Below are positions 11,325 to 22,143 of a DNA stretch of 64,000 nucleotides, piece after piece; within the stretch, counting starts at the first letter, position 1; each line of letters opens with the position of its first letter. This DNA is from Copromyces sp. CBS 386.78 (Eukaryota; Ascomycota; Sordariomycetes; Sordariales; Sordariaceae). The stretch is taken from NCBI GenBank assembly GCA_030685235.1, contig MU839130.1, positions 248,001 to 312,000 on the forward strand. The letters run 5' to 3'. A program made the position numbers and the translations under genes. The notes beneath the pieces are model-generated. The model was not told where the DNA came from. It did not search any database and worked only from the letters and a program-made list of their open reading frames with translations.

Positions 11325-13038
11325 CAAATCCTATTTCCGGGTCGACAGCCGAGCGAGACCTGGGCCGTCTAATTGGGGAGCTGGAGACGAGGGCCGGGAC
11401 CGAGACGCGGCGGGGAGGAGGAGGAGAATCGAGCAGGAGTGGAGGCGGCGGCGGCTGTCGCGACTGCAGGATGAATGCAAGGCAATCAGTAAACACGAAA
11501 CTTCAACGGGGGAAAGACCAATTGGCAAACTGCGATCCGGCTCTGAGCTTTGATATTGGGCGACACCGGGAAAGAAGAAAGAGATTGGGAAGGAACGGCA
11601 ACCCCCAATGGAGTGCAAGCGCAAACGCTCTGATCAAAAGCAGCCGCGGTGCAACTCCGGCTGCGGTATCGGTGCTTCCTTCTATCTCAGCAGCACCTCT
11701 TTAAGAGGTCAGGTTAACCGGACATCCGGGCGCGACAAGTTTGAAGTTGTCCCCAGAGGTACAAGATAAAGATGTAGGTCGGGTCGGTCCTCTCTGCGCA
11801 TTGACAAGCAGCGTCGCTGCGTTGAACTGGATAATGTGATGGCGGGAAGGTAAGACGGGAGCGGAGGGGTGTAGAGCAATGCAGTGCAGTGACATGTGCT
11901 TCTTCTTCCGTTGACATGTTAGACACATACCAGACAAGTTGCTACTCCTTTTGACAGGATTACCCAGCGAGCGCTCGTGTGTGGTGGCTGGAGAGAGGAG
12001 GATGAAAAGACGAAAAGAAGCCAAATAGCTGATCGAGTAGTTGCGTAGATGTTATGGTGAAGCGTGGTGTGGTGTGGTAAAGACTAGCAAAAGCGAGTAG
12101 CAAAGCGGAGAGTTGCGGCGACGTCAGGAATTGGAAGCCCGAGGTGTGAAGTCACGCAGCGTTTCCCCCTCCCTTGCAGGTTGCGTTTTCCTTGTAGGGC
12201 GGGACCGAGTGTGAGCTGGTAACGTGTAGTTAGACTGGGGTAAGGTGTTTTGGACTGGAACCCTGTCAGTGTTTGTAAAGAATTGCTGTTACGTGTTGTT
12301 GCACGGTCGAATGAAGAGGACGGAGCTGAGGGCTGAGCTGGAGGGCTGAATGAGGAGAAGAGGGATGTCGCGATTGAGGGGCAACCACTGTTAAAAAGCT
12401 GTGACAAAGACGAGAACGGTCAGGACAACATGTGCGTTCTTTCTTGGGAATTGCTTGTCCTATTTACATAGGGAGACGTCTCTCTGTCTTTGTACTTGGA
12501 GCCACGCACGCCCCAATTGTTTTTAGCTGATTCAAGTTTCCCCTTGCTAGAGACGATCCCTAGAGACTTTTCGTACACTTGGCCGAATCCTACCACTCCT
12601 TAAATACGTCAAAGAGAAGATACCTACTCATTCAGGCAGTTTGACACTTCCAGTTCACCGATGGTATATATAAGCCCGGACGCATCCGCTACTCTTACAA
12701 GTCAAACATACAGCCTGCATTATAAGTGTTCAGCTCCTGTCAAGCCCAGGTGGTGCGGGGATGGACACTTCAACTTGACAAGCTCCCGTCATCTTGCCTC
12801 ACAGCTGGAGTCAGTGGTTGAAGTCACTGCGGGAGCTCGTGGGAATTCCAGTGACATTGGAGGGGCCTGAGGAGCCGCCAGGTGGTGTAAAAGGTGGGGT
12901 TGCCTCTACCCTTTGGAAGGGATCGTCCCTGTCGAGTACACTTGTCGAGGTGCCCATCGCATCGTCATCGCCTTCGGGATCCAATCACGTCACCTTGGAC
13001 TCGTGTCGACTCAACTCGGAGCTCCCAAGGCGGGAATA
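11325..13038. other. pkac-1 upstream region
   Basis: 1.7 kb of leader and promoter with no supported gene. Pyrimidine/purine-rich stretches are common between 11,400 and 12,400. Long leaders are usual for fungal signalling kinases, but transcript ends cannot be seen here. Confidence 0.4.
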
Positions 13039-13066
13039 CTACTCGTCAGGACTAGAATCGTCCCCA

Positions 13067-13089
13067 GACCCTTTCCGCAGGAAAGGGTC
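13067..13089. repeat. Left subterminal hairpin of the inverted-repeat element
   Basis: GACCCTTTCC, loop GCA, GGAAAGGGTC: a perfect 10-bp stem inside the left terminal inverted repeat. Confidence 0.85.
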
Positions 13090-13548
13090 AGGCAGGTCAA
13101 TTAGTTGAAATCAGGGCAATTAGTTAAATTTCTGGTACATACTCCACCTGCAGATTTACTAGCAAATGGATGTAGCCCAGTATAACCGCATATCGTAAAA
13201 CAGGGTGAAGGTATTCACACATTGATTGCTCATTCTATAGCGTATGCATTAAAAAAGTAATTACGCTAGATTGCTCGCTTCGTATTTACCTATCTGATGA
13301 TGTATTTAATTTTTTCATATCTTTTATTTTGGTGGTACAGTGAGTTGAGAGTGCTAGAACACCATGTAAAAATATGGCGATGCAGCATGGCAGTCAGAAT
13401 AAAAAAGGGGGGAGAAAAGAGCTCGCTGGCTTTTACATGCAGTTATGCGACAAAACGATGGTACTTCTATTTTGCACCGGTTTTGGTGGCCTTGGCATGT
13501 ACCTAATTTTTTTTAACCAATTGCCCTGATTTCAACTAATTGCCCTGC

Positions 13549-13576
13549 CAGACCCCATCCTGGCGGATGGGGTCTG
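13549..13576. repeat. Right subterminal hairpin of the inverted-repeat element
   Basis: The core is GACCCCATCC, loop TGGC, GGATGGGGTC; with two flanking pairs the stem is 12 bp. Compared with the left hairpin, both arms carry two matching changes, so pairing is kept. Confidence 0.85.
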
Positions 13577-13602
13577 AAGGCGTTTCTAGCCCAGACGAGT
13601 AG

Positions 13603-14081
13603 CCATTTATGTCAATTTCTTTTCCAACCGACCATTGACGTTCGGCGGACACTCGGGAGTCGGGGAGGCTACCCAGCCCGTCATCATACCCACCGGCAAA
13701 GGACCCGTCCCGCTTATCGGCAGTTTATAAAAAGCAGGAACCCCGTGCCTTGGGGGAAAACAAATGTGGTTTTTACCAGTCACCTCCAGGACCAGGGCCT
13801 ATAGACTTGTATATCGTGAACAGGTTATGGCAGAGATATAAGAAAAGTCTCATTTTGACCGTCGCAATGAGCAAAGGGCAGTCGTCTCAGAATACCACCT
13901 CTTCTTCGGTAGAGGGGCAAGCTCAAAATACACAAACATAAAAAGAAAACAGACCGTCCGTGCCACCCGCGCCAATGCAGAAACTGTATGTGCGAATCCT
14001 CATCCTCTTATTCTTTTCCCCTCGATTGCGTATCGCGATTCACCACCACCACTCCGTTGTAGTCACCCCATATCCCCCCCC
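13603..14081. other. Short intergenic region downstream of the lectin gene
   Basis: About 480 bp between the inverted-repeat element and the lectin stop codon. No supported gene; a 24-codon ATG frame at about 13,867 has no recognisable features. Confidence 0.4.
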
Positions 14082-15274
14082 TTAGAAGCGATGGCTGCGC
14101 TGCTGCTTCGTCCTGTACGCCGTGTATCCGACATAGGCGCCTCCCACCGCAAAGAAGAAGAAGAGCGTCTTCACCAGGAACCAAGTCCAGCTGCCCTCAG
14201 TCTGTTGACCCGTCACCTTCTTGCCCTTGCCACTGCCAGGGGTGGACTTGGTCGGCGGAGCGGTAGTGTAGAGGTTTCTGGCGTTGACCGAGATGATGTC
14301 GTGGTTGTCGCTAAGCTCGCCCGTCTCGGCCGTGAAACCGAGGTAGGCGACGGGAGGGATCGTGGGCGGCTCGTTGGTCTCGAAGCAGAGGACCCACTCG
14401 CCCTCGTTCTTGTACTGCAGCTCGAGCTTCAGGTACTTGTCCTGGAAGTGCGACAGCTTGAACTTGGTCGGCACGTTGGCGTGCCTGATACCGCGGGCCG
14501 AGCAGCCGGCCAGCTCCTGGTTCTTGCCATCCGTGTCCTTGTCGTACGAGGTCCGGCCGTCGCCCACCATGGCCATGACGTAGGGGAAGACGACGCCGGG
14601 CCGGTTGTTCTTGTACGTGTCGAAGAAGATGCCGAGACCCTCGAATCGGTCCTGGTTGCCGAAAACGGGTCCTTCCCGCCCGCGCTCCTTGGTGAGCCAC
14701 ATGGCGAATCCATCGCCGTAGAGCTGGTTCTTTCCGTGGATCTTGAACTCGACCTCGATTTCCCAGTTGGTTGCTGTCAAGGGCACCTTGGACCAAAGGC
14801 TGCCCATCTGCGACGGCCGGTCGGATGTGAGACGGATGTACCTTGACAAGAAGTACGGTTAGCGACGTCTTTCTTTGGCGACGTTGAACGGCTTGCTGCG
14901 CGGGAGCAACTCACTGGTCTGTGCGAATAATTGTGTCTCCTCCAAAGTCATACCACCGACTTTGCATGTCCGAGTCCAGGTAGGGCTGTAAATCGTGAAC
15001 AACCCCGGGTTAGTCATGGTAATCGTAACAAGACGTCGTCGACTAGAGTCAGGTCCCTCGAGACCCGGAGATTATGGGCGCATACCTGGTTCAAGCTATG
15101 CGTCCTGAGCTGTTGGAAGAAAGCGTTAGTACCATGCGCAGAATGGCGCGAGGCAGAGCTTCCGGAACTCACTCCAATGCTCTTCACGTTGCCCTCCGCA
15201 TCTTGCTGCACAGCACCGTGTGCCGCCGTGGCCAGCCACAAGGCCGACAGTGCCGACGTCAGCAACTTGATCAT
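14082..15274 (-). CDS. L-type lectin cargo receptor of the early secretory pathway (VIP36/ERGIC-53/Emp46-47 type)
   Basis: Four exons on the minus strand: 15274-15173, 15109-15086 (a 24-nt microexon), 14985-14915 and 14841-14082, giving 318 residues. The first ~20 residues form a signal peptide (M-I-K-L-L-T-S-A-L-S-A-L-W-L-A-T-A-A-H-G). The luminal lectin domain opens with L-R-T-H-S-L-N-Q-P-Y-L-D-S-D, has W-Y-D-F-G-G-D-T-I-I-R, and contains the carbohydrate/Ca2+ region G-D-G-F-A-M-W and F-D-T-Y-K-N-N. A single transmembrane helix near the C-terminus (W-F-L-V-K-T-L-F-F-F-F-A-V-G-G) is followed by a short basic tail ending R-S-H-R-F. This is the layout of type I receptors that carry N-glycosylated cargo between ER and Golgi. 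The microexon completes the conserved L-R-T-H-S-L block, which supports the model. Confidence 0.94.
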
Positions 15275-16207
15275 GATGCCCACTAGAAATCTAACCTAAC
15301 AGAGAAGGGAGAGGAGGAGGAGGAGTAGCGATAGTGTTGGTTTGTTGTTGTCAATAGAAGCCCGCAGGGGGGGTTTTGGTTAAATGCACAAGAATGGGGA
15401 TGTCAGAAAACGAAGGAATAGGAAAAGGGGAGGGGGGAAATGAGCGTGCAGAAGGTATTCAGATAATGTCGTTTCGGAACTTGAGCCGAAGTGGTCGGGT
15501 GTCGCTAATCGCGTCGCTGGTTTGTGGTTCTTGATGCGGTTGTTGAACCAACCACGAACTGGTAAACCTCAGGTTAGCTGGCCTTTTCGAGAACTGGAAC
15601 GAGGGGGTCACCGTCTGAGACCGTGCAGCGCCCAAGAGGCAGAAAATCCGGGGCAGCTTGGCAGCGAGCATGCGACACATTCAACGATGCAAGGCTGGTA
15701 ATTATCAGTGGTAATACCGTAACTGAAAGTACCTTCCACTCTTGGCCTCTCTGTTAATGCCTCGGCTTATCAGGGCCTAACTCTGTGATACTAACTAACA
15801 GACAAACGAAACTACGGGTGTAGCTTAGTGTACAATCTTATTCCCCTTGCTCGGTTGAATTCCAACAGAAGCTTTGCTCGACCATTCGGCTTCCTATCTA
15901 CGACAGGGATCCTAGGAGCTTGCAATCAACAGTGGATGATGATGATTTGAACTCAAGTGGAACCACAAGCTTGAGGCTCTTGCCTGCCGGGAGAGATGGA
16001 ACACAACTGAACTGAATGCGATCTGTCGATAAACGATAAGCGATAAGCTGCCCGTAGCTGGTGCTGCAACCCACTTGTTCTTTATTACTCCAAGTGCACT
16101 GTACCAGTAGTCGGCGCCAACTGTCCCAAGGACAACACTCCCTTCTCTCAATCGTTTTGTCAACAATTGTATTTTTGATTACCCACTTACTATACCAAGA
16201 CTTCATC
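15275..16207. promoter_or_regulatory. Divergent promoter region, lectin and NSRP1-like genes
   Basis: The two genes point away from each other across ~930 bp, so this stretch should hold both promoters. A purine-rich tract (pyrimidine-rich on the lectin coding strand) lies at about 15,300-15,330. No discrete sites were identified. Confidence 0.5.
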
Positions 16208-17509
16208 ATGGTGGGCTTCTCCTTTGGACTGAAAAAGGCCGCCGCCTCCTCAAAAGCAGCGCCGGCGAACAGGAAACCCGCGACCTTCGGCGGCGATGAC
16301 GATGACGACCACACGACAGCTGGAGATGGCCAGCCCAAGCCGCTTGCAGCCGTTAAAATCACCGAATTGGACCTGCTCGACGACAACACGAGCACACCTC
16401 TAGAGACAGGAGACGAGGATCGCAAGCCGAAAAGGAAATCGTCATCAAAGGGACTGCCACAACCACCACCGCCTGTATCCGCATCATCATCATCATTATC
16501 AAACAAGAAAGCACCTCCTCCTGTCGCCGCCCAACAATTTGGCGACCTCTCCTCCGCCCTCGAGTCGCGCAAATACGCCCAAGCCGCCGCCGACGCCGAC
16601 CCCTCCATCTACGACTACGACGCCGTCTACGACTCCTTCAAGGTTCCCCAAAAGAAAGTAAAAGAAGCCGACACCAAAGAAAAGCGGCCACGGTACTTTG
16701 ACGCACTACAAAAGGCCGCCGAGACGCGCGAGCGCGACCGGGCGATCGCCGAGGAGAAACGACTAAAACGCGAGCGCGAGGCCGAGGGGGACGCGTTCGC
16801 CGATAAAGAGAAATTCGTCACGGAGGCGTACAAGCGCCAGCAGGAAGAAAACCGGCGGCTGGAGCAGGAAGAGAAGAAGAGGGAGGAGGAAGAGGCCAAG
16901 AAAAACAAGAATAATGGGTTGACGGACTTTTATAAGCAGATGCTCGAGAAGGAGGAGCTGGAGCATGCGGCGAAGCTGAAGGCTGTTGAGGAGCGGGTTA
17001 GGGCTGGGTCGGAAACTGCACAGCAGAAAGAGGGTGAAGAAAAAGAAGAAGAGCAGGACGCGGAAAAGAGGGCGGCGGAAAAGGCGAAGGAGATTAATGC
17101 CATGGGCGGCAACGTCATTATCAATGATGATGGCGAGGTGGTGGATAAGCGACAACTGCTTAAGGGTGGTTTGAACGTGGCGCCCAAAAAGAAGGTGGAA
17201 CACCAACAGGAGAAGGCTCGGCAGGCCGCAAAGCCGGCTGCGGCAACCGGACCGGTTAAGGGCGTGTTCCACGGTGGCAGCAAGCAGGCTATGCGGGAGA
17301 GGCAGACACGCATGCTGGAGGCTCAGCTTGAAGAAAGGCTTAAGCGGGCGAGAGAGGAAGAGGAGGAAGAGAGGAAGAAGCTTGAGCTCGTGGCCAAGAG
17401 CAGAAAGACGGAGGCGGATATCTCGAGTGCGAAGGAGCGGTACTTGGCAAGAAAGAGGGCGGCCGAGGAGGCGAAGAAGAAGGGCCTGGAGGAGGGTGCT
17501 GCGCCGTAG
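16208..17509 (+). CDS. NSRP1-like (DUF2040) nuclear speckle splicing-regulator family protein
   Basis: A single exon of 433 residues; the ATG at 16208 (M-V-G-F-S-F-G-L-K-K) is the first with family-like sequence, although the frame is open further upstream. The N-terminal ~120 residues are low in complexity, with an Asp run, a Pro run and a Ser run. Residues ~131-246 match the conserved NSRP1/DUF2040 core: D-P-S-I-Y-D-Y-D-A-V-Y-D, then K-E-K-R-P-R-Y-F, followed by a long charged coiled coil ending G-L-T-D-F-Y-K-Q-M-L. The C-terminal part is highly charged and helical with G-G-N-V-I-I-N-D-D-G-E-V-V-D-K-R-Q-L-L. Animal NSRP1 acts in alternative splicing in nuclear speckles; the fungal role is inferred only. 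Confidence 0.88.
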   Translation: MVGFSFGLKKAAASSKAAPANRKPATFGGDDDDDHTTAGDGQPKPLAAVKITELDLLDDNTSTPLETGDEDRKPKRKSSSKGLPQPPPPVSASSSSLSNKKAPPPVAAQQFGDLSSALESRKYAQAAADADPSIYDYDAVYDSFKVPQKKVKEADTKEKRPRYFDALQKAAETRERDRAIAEEKRLKREREAEGDAFADKEKFVTEAYKRQQEENRRLEQEEKKREEEEAKKNKNNGLTDFYKQMLEKEELEHAAKLKAVEERVRAGSETAQQKEGEEKEEEQDAEKRAAEKAKEINAMGGNVIINDDGEVVDKRQLLKGGLNVAPKKKVEHQQEKARQAAKPAAATGPVKGVFHGGSKQAMRERQTRMLEAQLEERLKRAREEEEEERKKLELVAKSRKTEADISSAKERYLARKRAAEEAKKKGLEEGAAP

Positions 17510-18086
17510 TTCTGTTTTCTAAACAACTCGGTGTTGTTTTGTCATTCAACTTGTTCATTTTCGGTTTTTGTTGATGAGATACCCCCTTCTATTAGAGCAC
17601 TAGGTCAGACCAGGCCAGTCTCCAGTAAGAGCAAATGCCAGAAGAAGGAAAAATAAATGCTACTTTTCCAAACTCTTATGTCCCGTTTCCTGCCCTTTTT
17701 ACCTATACCATTCCCTTGCCCGTGATATGCGCTGATCTGATGTTGATACACACGTACGTATACGGTACGGAAAATGGTGTTGCTTCTATCTCCCCAATCC
17801 GAAAGCCGCTTCTTTTCGTTTCGTTCGTTCCTTGCGTTTTCGCTTCTCTAGCCTGTCCTGCCTGTCCTCTTTACAACTTCCAGCCCTAACGGACCTATCG
17901 TCCAATGCGAAAACTTTGCCGACGCCACCACCATCTACCACCCCTCCATTATCACCCAGAGTTTCCTTTCAAAACAGGTTATTGAAGTTTGGTCCGGTCG
18001 GTTACAACGGTATCGGCATGGCGTTGAAATGACAATCGCACCTTCTCCCTCTCCTCGCTCTCAGCACTCGTAAGGGTCTTCCTCCT
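17510..18086. other. Convergent intergenic region, NSRP1-like and tim8 3' ends
   Basis: 577 bp with no supported gene; presumably both 3'UTRs. Confidence 0.4.
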
Positions 18087-18484
18087 CTACTGGTTGCCCA
18101 TCTCCTGCTGTATCCTGCGCAAGTAGGTCGAGTTGACCACGTTCCACGCCGCCATGTACTTCTCGGTGCACTGGGCCACGCACGTCTTCTCTCTGCTGGA
18201 GAGGGAGGAGCCGGGCTTGGGGACGCAGGAAGTGAAGCAGTTTTCGCCGATTTTCTGTTGCGGACAAGCCAGTTAGTATCTGCATCTCCTCATCTTTGGT
18301 TGGTGTAGGTCGGTGTAGGTGGAGGAATCGAAAGGGGTCGTCGAGGAGAGGGAAGGCTGAGGTGGGAGGGAAGCTGTAGAGTACGAACCTCCATCAAAGT
18401 CCGCGCATTAGCCTGCTGGGACTCGATGAGGACCTGCTTGATGATGGACTGCTTGACGGTCTCGGAGGTAGAGTCGGAGGACAT
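18087..18484 (-). CDS. tim8: Mitochondrial intermembrane-space chaperone Tim8
   Basis: Two exons on the minus strand: 18484-18389 and 18254-18087, joined across a 134-nt intron, giving 87 residues. The protein starts M-S-S-D-S-T-S-E-T and has the twin CX3C signature of small Tims, C-F-T-S-C and C-V-A-Q-C, 15 residues apart, followed by E-K-Y-M-A-A-W-N-V-V-N. Small Tims have no cleaved presequence and are trapped in the intermembrane space by disulfide formation. Tim8 pairs with Tim13 to escort hydrophobic precursors such as Tim23 to the inner membrane. The choice of Tim8 over other small Tims rests on overall sequence feel and is less certain than family membership. Confidence 0.9.
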
Positions 18485-19063
18485 GGTTGCGGTTTTGTGG
18501 TGATTGATTATTATGTTTCGAAAGTGCAATCCTGGAAAGCTGAGATCGTGGTGACGACTTCGAATGGGAAAGATAACTTGAACTGCGAACGAATGAAGCT
18601 CCGGATGGACGCACTGCAGCAAGCCGGGATCCTGGCAAGTCGGCTCGAAACTGAATGTTTATCGATAGGTACCGTTATGGAGGTGTGGCGTTAGTGGTGG
18701 TTGCCGAGAGGTGATAAGGTGAGGCTGATGCAACTGTTGCAGCAACTTGCAGGTGGTCTTTCCCGGCAGGCAAAGATGCTGGCCAGATAGGCAGGAAAAG
18801 GGGGCCCCTTTAACACAACAACAAACAGCAATGAATGATCTAGTGTACGTACAAGGCGTGTGCCATAGTTTCGTTACAGTGAATGGTAAGTTGAACCGAT
18901 GACTAGTAACAACATGAATAACATGGCTTAATATCACAACTCAACGCTCCCACGCTGTGTACGCTCCATGCGCTCCATCTGCTCCCATCAACTCAATTCC
19001 CTCCTGCCTGGACTCCTGCATTGGCATCCTGATACAAACACACGGGCTGCCGCTTCACCGCAC
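18485..19063. other. tim8 upstream / phospholipase C downstream region
   Basis: About 580 bp holding the tim8 promoter and the phospholipase C 3'UTR. No gene supported. Confidence 0.4.
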
Positions 19064-21306
19064 TCACAACCTCAACGTCTTCTTAATCTTGACCAAAACA
19101 ACCCCCTCACTCTCCATCCCCTTCGCATCCAGCAAATGCACGAACCGATACCCCTCCCTCAACCGATCCAGCCTCACGCAGGCCCACGCCGCCAACGAAT
19201 CCCTTCCAATCTCATCATCCAGCACCAAAAACCTCACAAAGCTGAGCTCCGGCACCACACCAGGGATATTCTCAAATTTCAGTTCCACACCACCATTCCC
19301 CTTCCCGCCCTGTCCCTTGGATCCCGACCAATCCGGATCGCGCCCATGCCCCTTTAGCGATTTTGTCTTGGCCTTGTACTCGCCTTCTTTCTCTTTGCCG
19401 TCTTGTGGGAGATCATCGGTGCCGTGGCGCTCGCCGGGCTCTTCGACGTGGAGTTCGACTTTGAGGTAGGGGCGGAAGGAGTCGATGTTGTTGTCGCCGG
19501 GCGGCAAGGGGAGGGATTGAGCGGCGAGGACGGAGATGGTTAGGTCCATTGTGTAGTGCTTGACTGCGTCTGCTTGGGTGTCGGCTTCGGGGTCCGGATC
19601 GCTGCCGGTGACTTTGGAGCAGCGGTAGCCTACAAGGGTAATGTCAGTCGTTTTTCCTCGAGTTTTCTTGACATTCCATTGGAGGAGGAAAACGTACCAG
19701 CAGGTTTAAGCACATACCCCCCCGTCCCAGCAAACATGCCCTCATTCAGCATCATGCCCTCATCCCAATTCTGCCAGTTCAGCGCGACGATCTGGATCCC
19801 CTTTCTCCAAAACACGGCCGGGTCCAAGTTGGACGACAGGATGCGCATGCCAGACGGGTACGCCCGCATCAGGTAGCGCTTGTTATGCTCAAACAGCGCC
19901 CGCCGACTCTCCTTGTGCACCTCCATCACGCCGCCCTCCGACAGCGAAAAGATGTGCGTCGGCATTTCGGCCTCGGGCTGCATCAGGCTCTTAAACGACA
20001 CGCCCCGCGTGTAGATGCCCATCTTGCTCAAGGCCCAGATGATCTTGGATGGCTTCTTCGCCGCCCGCTGCTTCGCACTAAGTTGTTGACCTGCTGCTTC
20101 TTCTGGTAGCCCACCAGAAGCAGCGTTGGCGACTGTGTTGTCCAGGTCCTCGGGGGTTGTCGAGCCGCCCTCGTTGTGAGGTGGAGCGTACTTGACTTTG
20201 ACGAGGACCTTGCCGCGCAACTCTTCGGGAGTAGGAAGACATTTGGCGTCTTCCTCTGGCTCAGGGAGAAGCAGGTCTCCCCAAGTTTGCCGCATGATGT
20301 CTACCATCCTCTCCTGCTGCTCAGCGCTGCAGTGTACCTCGAGACTGACAATCAGCGGTAAGTCGGTGGTGGCAAAGCCGTAATCTTTGATGGCCTCGCA
20401 TACGTCGCGGAATGTGATGTCTTTGGTTAGCGTGTACCCGTGCAGCACTCGAGGTTCCTTGGTGCTCTTCCTGCTAAGTGTTGGGAATAAGGAGGCAGAG
20501 CCGCCGCTCTTGCTCTTCTCCAGAGGGTTCGTCGTTTCTGCTGACAGGCCTCCTGCCGGGGCGGTGGCCTCGTTGGTTGTTGTTGTTGTTGTGGTGGTGG
20601 TGGTGGTGGTGGTGGTGGTAGGCTCTGGAGATTTCTTATCTTTGGACTTCTTCCTCCCACCAAGAAAGCTAGGCAGCTTACTCTTCGCTTTCCTCTTCAT
20701 CTTGCTCGCCGTGCCCTCCTCCCCGCTACCGTAAGCATCATCTGAGCTAGAGCTGGAACTGCTCGAAGTCACCGACTCTGCATCATCATCACCATCACCA
20801 TCCTCCGACTCCGAATCCGATCCATCCCAAACATCCACCTCAATACAGCGGCACCCGCGCAGCAAAACATTCTTGTACGCATCCGCGCTCGACTCGCTAG
20901 ACAGCTGGTTGCCCGTCAAATAAGTATTATGACTGGAACTAATAAAGTAGCTCGAAAGCGGGTAGCTGAGGTCCCGGGAATCCACATGCGGCGGCGCAAT
21001 CGAGTTGGCGGCTGAGGAGGTGATGTACCGAACGAAGCTCTCGTAGTCCCAGTCCTGGTGAAGCGGGAAGTCTCGAGCCAGCTCGGCCTCGTCGTCGCCT
21101 TGGCAGCGGCGGAGCCAGACAGAGACATCCTCCTGCCGCCAGGCCTTGGTCACGGAATCGGCGTGTGCGCTGTAGATGCGTTGGAGATGAGCGGCGATGC
21201 CTGGGCTCAGGGTCTTCACCTTTTGCTCGGCACCGGATAGGCCACCGCCGCCTTGGTGAGCTCCGTCGGGGAGATAGGACGTGCCTCCTCGGACAGTTGC
21301 GGACAT
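19064..21306 (-). CDS. Phosphoinositide-specific phospholipase C (delta type)
   Basis: Two exons on the minus strand: 21306-19698 and 19629-19064, with a 68-nt intron, giving 724 residues. It cleaves PIP2 into diacylglycerol and inositol trisphosphate. The catalytic X box begins near residue 114: [18 protein letters not shown] with catalytic His126, then [12 protein letters not shown] (151-162). A ~121-residue insert (163-283) rich in Ser, acidic, basic and Thr residues, including a 15-Thr run, follows before [11 protein letters not shown], which carries the second catalytic His (289). The Y box includes [18 protein letters not shown]. The second exon encodes a C2 domain ([13 protein letters not shown]). 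The ATG at 21306 is chosen because residues before it look like translated leader. Confidence 0.93.
20577..20622 (-). repeat. Trinucleotide repeat encoding a Thr run in phospholipase C
   Basis: Alternating GTT and GGT triplets on the plus strand read as ACA/ACC threonine codons on the coding strand. The run lies in the insert that splits the X domain and is likely length-variable between strains. Confidence 0.8.
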
Positions 21307-22143
21307 TTCGAACTTAATTCGATGCGTAAAACGGCAACCCGAGACAAGGATTGAGGGGTGAAAGTGTAAATGAAGTGTCTCTGTACGAATGATAGAATGT
21401 GAGAAGAGGTGGTGACCGTGGTACAAGGAGGCAGCCAAAAGAGCCAACAAACAGGCCAGACCTAGCTCACGGATTCAGCCGCGACCCCGCTTGAAGCTGT
21501 TGATAGGTTGACCTGGTGATTGATGGTGTTTGACTTGTTGTACAAAGTGGTGAACTTGGAGACAGGTTCTTGAGAAAGAGGAAGGAATGATGAAAAGATA
21601 AATAAATAAAAAAACGGGATGAGATGGTGATTGGGTATAAATGACGCTGAACAGCTCACGTCTTCGGGCTCGCTTCATTGCGATCCATCTCCAACATTGC
21701 TGCTGGCTGTGCCTCCCCTCCCCGTTGCCGTGGATTGGACCCTTGGCTGCGTTTCGTCACCCCACAGGACCCCTCCCGTCTCGTTGACCAGTGGGGGCAT
21801 CTGGATCCCCTCGGTACCTAGCCATCAGATCGCGGATTGGAGGTCCAGGTCAGGGGTGCTAAGACCGGACTGCTGTTTCATCTCAACTTTGGCGTAGAAA
21901 GTTGGAGACTTCCCTTCCGGTTCCTCGAGTGCACTCCAGGCAGTACAGTAGTCTAGATCTAGATCTAGGTATATCTATCTATCTATCTATCTATCGATCT
22001 ATCTATGAGACATCAGTCATACAAATGATACATTACAGAACAGACAATTGAGTTATGTAGTTGAACATCCAGTCCAGTCCATTGGGCCCGTAAATAATCT
22101 TACAAAATTCCCATCTGTGGTATTTGTACACCAGCCTCGTATT
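21307..22143. other. Region between phospholipase C 5' end and mrh4 3' end
   Basis: About 840 bp, likely phospholipase C promoter plus mrh4 3'UTR. A TCTA microsatellite lies inside. No gene supported. Confidence 0.45.
21970..22007. repeat. TCTA tetranucleotide microsatellite
   Basis: About nine TATC/TCTA units, one interrupted by TCGA, preceded by three AGATCT-like hexamers (21954-21967). It lies ~140 bp past the mrh4 stop. Confidence 0.85.

Larger units (their letters stand above)
13039..13602. mobile_element. 564-bp inverted-repeat (MITE-like) element with terminal hairpins
   Basis: The two ends are inverted copies of each other: 13039-13127 against 13602-13513, about 90 bp with 13 mismatches and one 1-base indel by my count. 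The innermost 25 bases or so are nearly identical (CAATTAGTTGAAATCAGGGC). The centre is AT-rich and has no coding frame of substance. Inside each end is a perfect hairpin (listed separately). I could not find a clear target-site duplication; the left flank ends GGGAATA and the right flank begins CCATTTATG. Size, long inverted ends and lack of genes fit a non-autonomous DNA transposon. A fold-back repeat of other origin is possible. Confidence 0.65.

Noticed and set aside
14091..14846. 251-codon plus-strand frame opposite the lectin gene
   Set aside because: It shadows a GC-biased coding exon; the minus strand encodes a clear L-type lectin.
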